Source: Reichenbachiella ulvae | GTDB taxonomy: Bacteria; Bacteroidota; Bacteroidia; Cytophagales; Cyclobacteriaceae | Direction of reading: 5' to 3' | Length of the DNA stretch: 6,060 bases | Assembly: GCF_025833875.1 (NCBI RefSeq) | Contig: NZ_JAOYOD010000002.1 | Coordinates: 1 to 6,060, forward strand | In this document: piece after piece, positions 1 to 5,784 of the stretch | Numbering within the stretch: the stretch's first letter is position 1 | How the letters are laid out: each line of letters begins with the position of its first letter | Program-made: the position numbers and the translations under genes | The notes under the pieces: model-generated | Databases searched by the model: none | Seen by the model: the letters and a program-made list of their open reading frames with translations, nothing else | Told to the model about the DNA's origin: nothing

Positions 1-31
1 AAGGAATAGATCAATTAGTTATGCACGCATA

Positions 32-466
32 CTAAATCACACGATTCTCCGAGTACTCCTTCATAGCAATATTCATCGTTTCAAATCCACGCATCGTTTT
101 TTCTCTAATCTTTCTCATAATTGGGCCTTGCAAAAGACCAGAGAAGTTTTCACCATGTATCAGTTGGGTCTGGAATTCAGTAACTGGATGGAGTTTGAAA
201 TAATGGTTGCCTGCAAAAAGACCTTTCAGCAAGATTTTGCCCATCCATTCAAATTGGCGACCTTCTTCACACACGACTACTTTAGGTTTAAAAAAGTTTT
301 TCTTTCCATCCATGTTAATAATCACATCTAACTTATTCCCCAACACAGGTTCCCCTTCTATAGTGATAAATGGATTCCAATCTCGGTACGCTTCAAAATT
401 CATCAACACGCGCCACACCACTTCCACAGGTGCTTCTATCAATATTTGAGTTTCAATGTTTTTCAT
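32..466 (-). CDS. SRPBCC-fold (START/polyketide-cyclase-like) small protein
   Basis: Intact 144-residue protein starting at ATG (464-466) and ending with TAG. Residues 8-33 have the classic opening of SRPBCC proteins: a strand, an 'I-E-A-P-x-E-x-V-W' helix start, then 'F-x-x-Y-x-x-W-N-P-F'. Further family marks are a W-x-G turn near residues 74-76, the 'G-N-H-Y-F-x-L' strand at 86-92, an 'F-S-G' turn near 108-110, and a long amphipathic C-terminal helix (about 114-138). The length is normal for the family. These proteins form a helix-grip fold with a hydrophobic cavity that binds lipids, aromatics or other small ligands; the ligand here cannot be told from sequence. There is no signal peptide or membrane segment, so it should be cytosolic. 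It is transcribed away from the rimP operon, with its own promoter-like box just upstream, so a functional tie to the operon is not indicated. The fold assignment is firm; the function is unknown. Confidence 0.85.
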   Translation of the reverse strand: MKNIETQILIEAPVEVVWRVLMNFEAYRDWNPFITIEGEPVLGNKLDVIINMDGKKNFFKPKVVVCEEGRQFEWMGKILLKGLFAGNHYFKLHPVTEFQTQLIHGENFSGLLQGPIMRKIREKTMRGFETMNIAMKEYSENRVI

Positions 467-487
467 AAAATTCAGATCAACTTTCTA

Positions 488-495
488 CAAAAGTA
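488..495 (-). promoter_or_regulatory. Bacteroidota -7 box for the SRPBCC gene
   Basis: Read on the minus strand this is TACTTTTG, an exact match to the Bacteroidota -7 consensus TAnnTTTG. It lies 22 bases before the ATG, so the transcript would have a leader of roughly 15 bases, as is common in this phylum. No clear TTTG -33 element is found at the expected distance, so only half of the promoter is supported. Confidence 0.5.
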
Positions 496-680
496 AAACG
501 TTCCGATCAGGCTTAGTGGTAAGTAGTAGAAAAATTGGATTTTCCCACACGGCAAACAAAGCCCTATTTATAGTTGAAAATATAAAGTCCTTTACTTTAA
601 GCCCAACGATTAGAGCCGAAAAGCCAAACTTTCAAACCCTATAAAGAATGTACCAATGCCCCTTATCTTCTACTTAGATC
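496..680. other. Divergent intergenic region, no gene recognised
   Basis: This AT-rich stretch lies between the divergent SRPBCC gene and the rimP operon. Short open frames exist, but none has family-like composition, a supporting promoter or recognisable motifs. I see no tRNA, no riboswitch-like conserved core and no insertion-sequence ends. Together with the features at 681-798 it makes up the 332-bp gap between the two genes. Confidence 0.5.
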
Positions 681-713
681 TGCTTGATTACTCCACAGCC
701 CATTAATCAAGCA
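681..713. repeat. Perfect 10-bp inverted repeat upstream of the rimP promoter
   Basis: TGCTTGATTA at 681-690 is the exact reverse complement of TAATCAAGCA at 704-713, with a 13-base spacer. The right arm runs into a 10-bp palindrome (CAAATATTTG, 712-721) that includes the proposed -33 element. No run of T follows on either strand, so it is not a standard intrinsic terminator. Its position just before the promoter suggests an operator for a dimeric regulator, or it may be a chance repeat in AT-rich DNA. Confidence 0.5.
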
Positions 714-717
714 AATA

Positions 718-748
718 TTTGTTTTGACGGATTATTCATCTAAATTTG
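718..748 (+). promoter_or_regulatory. Bacteroidota promoter for the rimP-nusA-infB operon
   Basis: TTTG at 718-721 and TAAATTTG at 741-748 are separated by 19 bases and match the Bacteroidota primary-sigma consensus TTTG/N19-21/TAnnTTTG. The expected transcription start is near 755, giving a leader of about 45 bases before the preferred rimP start at 799. No other promoter-like pair of similar quality lies between here and nusA, so this is the probable operon promoter. Confidence 0.65.
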
Positions 749-774
749 CATTCGAAATATAGATTTCAGGAATG

Positions 775-798
775 AGGGGACTTGAGTCCCCTATTTTT
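775..798 (+). terminator. Terminator-like leader hairpin before rimP (possible attenuator)
   Basis: AGGGGAC (775-781) pairs perfectly with GTCCCCT (786-792) around a TTGA loop, and an A plus five T follow (793-798). The next three bases are the preferred rimP ATG. A GC-rich 7-bp stem followed by a U-run has the form of a short intrinsic terminator, and it sits inside the predicted 5' leader. It could act as an attenuator, or as an mRNA-stabilising or translation-controlling stem. E. coli rimP-nusA-infB is known to be regulated by leader termination and NusA feedback; carrying that over here is inference. Confidence 0.6.
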
Positions 799-1284
799 AT
801 GGTAGAAATTGTGACTGAGAGCATCGTAAATAAAATACAAACACTTGTTGAAAGTATCCTTGCAGAACAGGACGACCTGTTTTTAGTGGATATCATCAAA
901 AAAGGAAACGCCCAAGTTGGGAAAGTCATTGTATTGCTCGATGGCGATCATGGGATTTCGATCGAACAATGTTCTAAGGTAAGCCGCGAAGTTTCTCGTT
1001 TTATTGATGAAGAAATTGATCTGGACGAACCGCTGACATTAGAAGTCTCTTCAGCAGGGTTAGATCACCCACTCAAACTGAACAGACAGTATGTCAAAAA
1101 CATTGGCAAAAATGTAAAAGTGACTTTGAATGACAACTCCCTAGTGGAAGGTCAACTCACCAAAGTAGATGACAAGTCCATCGAATTAGAAGTTTTGATA
1201 GACAAAAAGAAAAAAACTACTGAGTCCAAAGTCCTTAATTTTGAGGAAATAAATAAAACTATTGTTCTAGTTTCATTCAAATAA
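799..1284 (+). CDS. rimP: Ribosome maturation factor RimP
   Basis: RimP binds the 30S precursor and helps assemble the ribosomal protein S12 region. From ATG at 799 it has 161 residues, normal for the family. The N-terminal alpha/beta domain (about 1-88) includes the strand 'V-G-K-V-I-V-L-L-D' (40-48), a helix starting 'S-I-E-Q-C-S-K-V-S-R' (54-63), and the signature 'L-E-V-S-S-A-G-L-D-H-P-L' (81-92), the counterpart of the usual EVSSPGLDRPL. The C-terminal Sm-like barrel follows (about 93-160), with 'N-V-K-V-T-L' and 'V-E-G-Q-L' strands. An in-frame ATG at 772 would add nine residues, but those codons lie within the leader hairpin, so 799 is preferred. There is no Shine-Dalgarno sequence, as is usual in Bacteroidota. 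Only 4 bases separate it from nusA, so the two are almost certainly co-transcribed. The family assignment is firm; the start is fairly sure. Confidence 0.93.
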   Translation: MVEIVTESIVNKIQTLVESILAEQDDLFLVDIIKKGNAQVGKVIVLLDGDHGISIEQCSKVSREVSRFIDEEIDLDEPLTLEVSSAGLDHPLKLNRQYVKNIGKNVKVTLNDNSLVEGQLTKVDDKSIELEVLIDKKKKTTESKVLNFEEINKTIVLVSFK

Positions 1285-1288
1285 TAAA

Positions 1289-2515
1289 ATGGATAGTTCT
1301 GTATTAATAGAGTCGTTTTCGGATTTTGCAAAAAGCAAAAATGTAGATCGTCCTACGATGATAAGAATACTCGAAGATGTATTCAAAACTATGATCCGAA
1401 AGAAGTTTGAATATGATGACAATTTTGACATCATTATCAATGCTGACAAAGGTGACCTTGAAATTTGGAGGTTTAGAGAAATTGTGGATGACAACTCAGA
1501 AGACATCTGGGATCATGACAAGGTCAGTCTGACCGAGGCTAGAAAAATAGAGCCCGATTTCGAAATTGGCGAAGAAGTAGCTGAAGAAGTGAAACTGCTT
1601 GATTTTGGTAGAAGAATGGTAATGACTGCACGTCAGACCTTAATTCAAAAAATCAAAGACCTAGAAAAAGACATTCTATTTCAAAAATATAAAGATCTCG
1701 TAGGTGAAATCATCACAGGCGAAGTATATCAAACTTTGAGTAGAGAAGTTCTGCTGATCGATGGAGACGGAAACGAATTGACGATTCCTAAATCAGAACA
1801 AATCAGCAAAGACAGGTATAGAAAAGGTGATTCGGTAAGAGCCATTGTAGATCGCGTAGAGATCGTAAACGGCAACCCTAGAATTATCTTATCTAGAATC
1901 TCTCCTACTTTCCTCGAAAGACTTTTCGAAAGTGAAGTACCAGAGGTTTATGATGGATTAATCACCATCAAAAAAGTGGTTCGTGAGCCAGGAGAAAGAG
2001 CTAAAGTAGCAGTAGAGTCTTACGACGACAGAATTGATCCTGTAGGTGCCTGTGTGGGCATGAAAGGGTCAAGAATTCACAGCATTGTGCGTGAATTACA
2101 AAATGAAAACATTGATGTGATCAACTTCACTGACAACTTGGATCTCTATATCACTAGAGCACTAAGTCCAGCGAAAATTACAAGCATCAAAATCGAAGAA
2201 GAGAATAAGCGAGTGTCTGTTTACCTCAAGCCCGACCAAGTATCTTTGGCTATCGGAAAAGGTGGACAAAACATCAAACTAGCCAGTAGACTAGTAGACA
2301 TGGAGATAGACGTCTTCAGAGAACTAGACGGACTAGAGGAAGAAGATGTAGCCTTGGCGGAATTCACCGACGAAATCGAAGATTGGGTAATCGACGAATT
2401 GAGAAAAATCGGTTTGGATACAGCTAAGAGTGTATTGTCACTTTCTACTGAAGAATTGCTTAGAAGAACTGATTTGGAAGAAGAGACCATCAATAATGTC
2501 CTTTGGGTGTGTTAA
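1289..2515 (+). CDS. nusA: Transcription termination/antitermination factor NusA
   Basis: NusA binds elongating RNA polymerase and governs pausing, intrinsic termination and antitermination. The open frame gives 408 residues. Domain order: RNA-polymerase-binding N-terminal domain (about 1-130, with 'A-R-Q-T-L-I-Q-K-I' at 114-122), S1 domain (about 135-202), KH1 with its GMKG loop at 257-260, KH2 with GKGG at 323-326, and a short acidic helical tail (about 358-405). It lacks the two long C-terminal acidic repeats of E. coli NusA, as expected in this phylum. The last residues read 'N-N-V-L-W-V-C' and stop abruptly. If the frame shifts near 2504-2511, the sequence continues as V-L-K-Q-E-F-E-Q to a TAA at 2533-2535, which looks like the normal family ending. 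An extra dinucleotide (GT or TG) is therefore likely, and the true gene end is probably 2535. infB starts 38 bases after that. Confidence 0.95.
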   Translation: MDSSVLIESFSDFAKSKNVDRPTMIRILEDVFKTMIRKKFEYDDNFDIIINADKGDLEIWRFREIVDDNSEDIWDHDKVSLTEARKIEPDFEIGEEVAEEVKLLDFGRRMVMTARQTLIQKIKDLEKDILFQKYKDLVGEIITGEVYQTLSREVLLIDGDGNELTIPKSEQISKDRYRKGDSVRAIVDRVEIVNGNPRIILSRISPTFLERLFESEVPEVYDGLITIKKVVREPGERAKVAVESYDDRIDPVGACVGMKGSRIHSIVRELQNENIDVINFTDNLDLYITRALSPAKITSIKIEEENKRVSVYLKPDQVSLAIGKGGQNIKLASRLVDMEIDVFRELDGLEEEDVALAEFTDEIEDWVIDELRKIGLDTAKSVLSLSTEELLRRTDLEEETINNVLWVC

Positions 2516-2573
2516 AACAAGAATTTGAACAATAACTGATTATTAAAATCAGAAGAATACTTTTTAATTGACT

Positions 2574-3893
2574 ATGGCTGAAGGTAAAATGATAAGACTC
2601 AATCAGGCAGCAAGAAAACTAAATGTCGGTATGGATACCGTCGCAGAATTCTTGTCTAGCAAGGGGCATGAGATAGAGCGGAGCCCCAACACCAAGCTTA
2701 CTCCGGATCAATATGCGATACTGGCAAAAGAATATGCCGATTCTGCACATGAGAAGGAAGAGGCCAGCGGTCTCACTATTGGCACCAAATCTGGCGACAA
2801 TGTGGTGATCACTGCCGAAGCTACTCCGGCAAAAGAAGAGCCCGTCAAAGAAGAAGAGATTCTTATTACAGACAATACTGCTCCCGTAGAAGACGCTCCT
2901 GCTGCGGAAGAGAAGCCTGAAGAAACTGCAAAAACAGAAGAGTCATCTGTAGACAGCCCAAAACTTCAAGGTTTCAAAGTAGTCGGTAAGATTGATCTTG
3001 ATGGCGCCAAGAAAAAAGAAGAACCTAAGAAAGAGGAAGCTCCTAAGGTAGAAGAAAAAGCGCCAGCTCCTGAGGTGAAGAAAGAAGAACCTAAAAAAGA
3101 AGAACCTAAAAAAGAAGAACCTAAAAAAGAAGAACCTAAAAAAGAAGAGCCAAAGAAAGAAGAGCCTAAAAAGGAAGAAGCCCTTAAAAAAACAGAGGCC
3201 AAAACTGAAGCTAAACCAAAGGCAGTAGAAAAAACACCTACACCTGCTCCTAAACAGGAGCCAGCTAAACCAGACGAAACTCCAGCACCTGTCGTAAAAG
3301 AAGAAAACAAAACCATCGAAGCCAAAGCGGATTCTCTACGAGGACTCAAAGTATTAGGTAAAATCGAATTGCCTAAAGCTCCAAGTAGAGGAGACGAAGA
3401 GCTAAGTCCGTCTTCATCTGACACGTCTGGCGATAAAAAGCGCCCTAGAAAACGTATCAGCACGTCTAAGAAGGAAGTCGGTGGACCTAGAAATGCAAGA
3501 CCAGCACAAGGAGGCAGATTCGACAAAGGCAAAAAGAAAGTCGTCAAAGAAGAATTGACCGACAAAGAAATTCAAGATAAGATCAAAGCCACACTTGCCA
3601 AACTGAGCGGTGGAAATACCAACTCTGGTGTAAGCAGATCGAAATACAGAAAAGAAAAACGATCCGCCGTAGCAGATGCCGAAGAAGAAAGGCTAATGCA
3701 AGAACAGGAAGAATCTAAGATACTAAAAGTAACTGAGTTCGTTTCCGCTAATGACTTGGCTAGTTTGATGGACGTGTCTGTCAACGACATCATTTCAACC
3801 TGTATGTCTTTGGGCATGTTTGTGTCTATCAACCAGAGACTCGATGCTGAATCGATCACCATCATTGCTGATGAGATTTGGATCACAACGTAG
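2574..3893 (+). CDS. infB: Translation initiation factor IF2, N-terminal part (frame ends early)
   Basis: IF2 is the GTPase that recruits fMet-tRNA to the 30S subunit and promotes subunit joining. This frame holds only its N-terminal half (439 residues). A TTG two codons earlier is open, but ATG at 2574 gives the expected M-A-E-x-K-M-I-R-L-N-Q-A-A-R-K-L beginning. Residues 6-55 form the first IF2_N helical module. Residues 60-380 are a charged, probably disordered linker with seven K-K-E-E-P-type units (169-203), two copies of an L-x-G-x-K-V-x-G-K-I-x-L motif (131-142 and 255-266), and a basic stretch K-K-R-P-R-K-R. A second IF2_N module follows (about 383-437, including 'A-N-D-L-A-S-L-M' and 'M-S-L-G-M-F-V-S-I-N-Q-R-L-D'). 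After 'I-I-A-D-E' the frame runs off because of an extra base near 3874, and a false stop ends it at 3893. The gene continues, in broken frames, to about 5504. Confidence 0.92.
   Translation: MAEGKMIRLNQAARKLNVGMDTVAEFLSSKGHEIERSPNTKLTPDQYAILAKEYADSAHEKEEASGLTIGTKSGDNVVITAEATPAKEEPVKEEEILITDNTAPVEDAPAAEEKPEETAKTEESSVDSPKLQGFKVVGKIDLDGAKKKEEPKKEEAPKVEEKAPAPEVKKEEPKKEEPKKEEPKKEEPKKEEPKKEEPKKEEALKKTEAKTEAKPKAVEKTPTPAPKQEPAKPDETPAPVVKEENKTIEAKADSLRGLKVLGKIELPKAPSRGDEELSPSSSDTSGDKKRPRKRISTSKKEVGGPRNARPAQGGRFDKGKKKVVKEELTDKEIQDKIKATLAKLSGGNTNSGVSRSKYRKEKRSAVADAEEERLMQEQEESKILKVTEFVSANDLASLMDVSVNDIISTCMSLGMFVSINQRLDAESITIIADEIWITT
3078..3182 (+). repeat. 15-bp tandem repeat encoding K-K-E-E-P in infB
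   Basis: Seven consecutive 15-base units encode Lys-Lys-Glu-Glu-Pro, the last drifting to K-K-E-E-A. The units starting at 3093, 3108 and 3123 are identical, and those at the edges differ by silent third-position changes. All preserve the reading frame. The repeat lies in the disordered linker of IF2, where length is expected to vary between strains by slippage. Confidence 0.85.
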
Positions 3894-4587
3894 ACTTCAC
3901 CACACAAGACTGATGAAGTAGATGTAGCCGAAGAAGAAGATTCAGAAGTATCATTGCATCGACCGTGGCTCCGATTGTCACCATTATGACATGGACACGC
4001 AGATCACATGGCAAGACCTCTTTGCTCGATTACATTAGAGATTCTAGAAGTAACTGGCAGGGTGAGGCAGGTGGTATCACCCAGCACATCGGCGCCTGAT
4101 GACGTATACCACTCGAGTCGGGGCAAGAAAATTGCTTTTCTTGAATACACCTGGTCACGAAGCCTTTACCGCCATGAGAGCGAGGGGTGCCAAGATGTAC
4201 AGAATATATTGTAATCATCGTAGCTAGCAGGCTAGTACGATGACGTGATGCCACAAACTGAAGAGGCAATCAATCACGCCGAGGTAGCTGGTGTTCTCGA
4301 TCATTATTGCAATCAACAAAGTAGACAGGAGCCTAAGCGCTAACCCTGATAAAATTATGGAAGCATTGTCGGCCAACAATATACTGAGCAGAGGACTGGG
4401 GGGGTAATTACCGAGTGTCAAGAAATCTCTGCCTTAAAAGGAGGACAAGGTATCGATGACCTCCCTGAGAAAGATACTGCTCGAAAGCCGAAGTCTTGGA
4501 AGCTAAAAGCGAATGCTAACGAGATAAGCGGCTCGGTTCGACCATTGAGAGCATCTCTGGACAAAGGGGCGTGGACATGTTACCACC
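3894..4587 (+). pseudogene. infB: infB GTPase-domain segment, disrupted by many small indels
   Basis: No single frame is open, but reading with frame switches recovers the IF2 G domain in order. [17 protein letters not shown] is at about 3910-3960 and V-A-P-I-V-T-I-M at 3965-3988. The G1 loop G-H-A-D-H-G-K-T is at 3993-4018, interrupted by an extra 'CA'. [11 protein letters not shown] ends near 4098. The G3 motif D-T-P-G-H-E starts at 4143 with an extra A. A-I-N-K-V-D-R (G4) lies around 4309-4329 and E-I-S-A-L-K-G-G-Q-G-I-D-D-L (G5) starts at 4422. K-G-R-G-H-V-T-T runs in frame up to 4587. More than a dozen indels, mostly one- or two-base insertions, occur in about 700 bases, far denser than in flanking parts of the gene. 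Uncorrected sequencing error is the simplest explanation because IF2 is essential; a real pseudogene with an intact copy elsewhere is the alternative. Confidence 0.8.
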
Positions 4588-4995
4588 ATGATGGTACAGT
4601 CGGGCACATTGAATGTGGGCGGCGTGGTATTGGCTGGATCTTACTTCGGTAAGGTAAAGGCCATGTTTGATCACACAGGCAAAAAACTAACCAAAGTTGG
4701 TCCTTCTACCCCACTACAAATGCTAGGACTAGATGGTGCGCCACAAGCAGGAGACAAGTTCAATGTCATGGAATCTGATCGCGACGCCCGTGAAATTGCG
4801 ACTAAACGCGAGCAAATACAACGAGAACAAAACATCCGAACTAAGAAGCACATTACTTTGGATGAGATTGGTCGTCGTTTGGCAATCGGTTCGTTTAAAG
4901 AATTGAACGTGATCGTGAAAGGTGACGTGGATGGATCTGTAGAAGCCTTGTCTGATTCATTATTGAAACTGTATTTACCACAGAAGTACAAGTAA
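4588..4995 (+). CDS. infB: IF2 domains II-III segment (fragment of infB)
   Basis: This clean 135-residue frame is an internal part of IF2, not a separate gene. It opens with M-M-V-Q-S-G-T-L, the start of the domain II beta-barrel, and continues through '[13 protein letters not shown]', '[11 protein letters not shown]', the helix '[15 protein letters not shown]', and the strongly conserved '[38 protein letters not shown]' of domain III. The methionine at 4588 is internal; the frame is open upstream to about 4570, where an extra G in the GGGG run breaks it. At the other end the frame is lost near 4973-4978 and the apparent C-terminus Y-L-P-Q-K-Y-K is an artefact. Family identity is certain; independent translation is unlikely. 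Confidence 0.85.
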   Translation: MMVQSGTLNVGGVVLAGSYFGKVKAMFDHTGKKLTKVGPSTPLQMLGLDGAPQAGDKFNVMESDRDAREIATKREQIQREQNIRTKKHITLDEIGRRLAIGSFKELNVIVKGDVDGSVEALSDSLLKLYLPQKYK

Positions 4996-5012
4996 ACATC
5001 ATTCACAAAGGT

Positions 5013-5465
5013 GTGGGGCAGATTTCAGAATCTGATGTGTTGCTTGCTTCTGCCTCAGATGCGATCATCATTGGTTTCCAAGTTCGCCCATCTGGAGGAG
5101 CTAAGAAAATTGCCGAAACTGACGAAGTAGAAATCCGACTATACTCGATCATCTACGATGCAATCAACGAAGTGAAAGACGCTATGGAAGGCCTATTGGC
5201 TCCTACTGTAGAAGAAGTCATCACGGGTAACATAGAAGTGAGAGAAGTATTCAAAATATCTAAGGTAGGTACTGTAGCAGGCTGTTATGTGACTGACGGA
5301 TATGTGAAACGTTCAAACAACATTCGATTGATTAGAGACGGTATCGTGACTTACGAAGGTGAAATAGGACAATTGAAGCGATTCAAAGACGATGTGTCTG
5401 AAGTGAAACACCAGCGACCAATGTGGTATCTCGATCAAAAGCTTCAACGATATCAAGGTGGGTGA
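5013..5465 (+). CDS. infB: IF2 domains III-IV (C2) segment (fragment of infB)
   Basis: The C-terminal part of IF2, which binds fMet-tRNA through domain IV. In this frame V-Q-V-N-I-I-H-K-G is readable from about 4978 upstream of the GTG at 5013, so that GTG is an internal valine codon, not a start. It contains '[26 protein letters not shown]' of domain III, the helix '[18 protein letters not shown]', then domain IV marks '[18 protein letters not shown]', '[12 protein letters not shown]' and '[13 protein letters not shown]'. An extra base in 5412-5421 shifts the frame; the true continuation is [26 protein letters not shown] at 5422-5499. The expected last few residues (for example R-x-L) and stop should lie at about 5500-5504 but are garbled. 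The residues after K-H in the open frame are artefactual. Confidence 0.87.
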   Translation: MGQISESDVLLASASDAIIIGFQVRPSGGAKKIAETDEVEIRLYSIIYDAINEVKDAMEGLLAPTVEEVITGNIEVREVFKISKVGTVAGCYVTDGYVKRSNNIRLIRDGIVTYEGEIGQLKRFKDDVSEVKHQRPMWYLDQKLQRYQGG

Positions 5466-5513
5466 TGTGATCGAAGGATTGGAGCAAAGAGAAATCAAAA
5501 CTTGCTGTCATCT

Positions 5514-5710
5514 GGCGCTTTGGAAGCGACAAAACATATCACTTCCTTCCTATATTATGCTTCATTTGTGTGTCTCCTTATCGGATTGGCATACAGACCA
5601 TGGGTAGTACTCTGGTGGCATGGCGACTACAAAATCGCTGGTTGGTGATCAAATACGATGGGACGGCAACGGCCTCCTTATTTTTATTAAAAATACTTTT
5701 AAATGGTTGA
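5514..5710 (+). pseudogene. Small hydrophobic membrane-protein gene with frameshifts
   Basis: Directly after infB, one frame (codons from 5541) reads T-S-F-L-Y-Y-A-S-F-V-C-L-L-I-G-L-A-Y-R-P-W-V-V-L-W-W, and a second frame continues from 5630 as Q-N-R-W-L-V-I-K-Y-D-G-T-A-T-A-S-L-F-L-L-K-I-L-L-N-G to TGA at 5708-5710. Joined by one shift near 5619-5630, they give a protein of roughly 60-65 residues. It has one clear transmembrane segment, an Arg/Trp-rich turn, a polar Q-N-R patch and a second hydrophobic stretch. The start is uncertain: 'TCTGGCGCTTTGG' at 5511-5523 could be a damaged ATG-GCG start. The layout reminds me of short Bacteroidota membrane proteins with a V-L-W-W...N-R...Y-G pattern, but I cannot name a family. 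It is probably the last gene of the operon; its function is unknown. Confidence 0.5.
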
Positions 5711-5738
5711 GACAAAATAATAGACTCAACTATATTTG
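5707..5738 (+). promoter_or_regulatory. Bacteroidota promoter for the tRNA-Arg gene
   Basis: TATATTTG at 5731-5738 matches TAnnTTTG exactly, and TTG at 5707-5709 lies 21 bases upstream as a partial -33 element. The predicted transcript start near 5745 leaves a 5' extension of about 40 bases before the tRNA. The -33 half overlaps the stop codon region of the preceding small gene. Confidence 0.55.
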
Positions 5739-5784
5739 CATAAATATTTGAACCGTGGCATCCGTCGCGAGTACAAATTAATTT

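Noticed and set aside
128..449. Two short plus-strand frames opposite the SRPBCC gene
   Set aside because: They overlap a well-supported gene on the other strand and show no protein-family features.
772..798. Alternative upstream ATG start for rimP adding nine residues
   Set aside because: The added codons are made up of the leader hairpin and T-run; the family N-terminus fits a start at 799.
2568..2573. TTG start two codons upstream of the infB ATG
   Set aside because: The ATG at 2574 gives the expected M-A-E-x-K-M-I-R-L beginning; the TTG is only an open upstream codon.
2966..3565. 199-residue minus-strand frame opposite the infB linker
   Set aside because: Its F-L-G-S-S repeats are just the antisense reading of the K-K-E-E-P repeat; it has no promoter or family features.
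4008..4214. 68-residue plus-strand frame in the damaged G-domain region
   Set aside because: It is a chance frame across indels; the IF2 motifs here are read in other frames.
4224..4421. Short minus-strand frame opposite the IF2 G4 region
   Set aside because: Shadow of the damaged infB sequence; no start signal, promoter or recognisable motif.
5679..5697. AT-rich near-palindrome that could be read as a terminator
   Set aside because: It has only A-T pairs, is imperfect, and lies within the reading frame of the small membrane protein, so termination is not supported.
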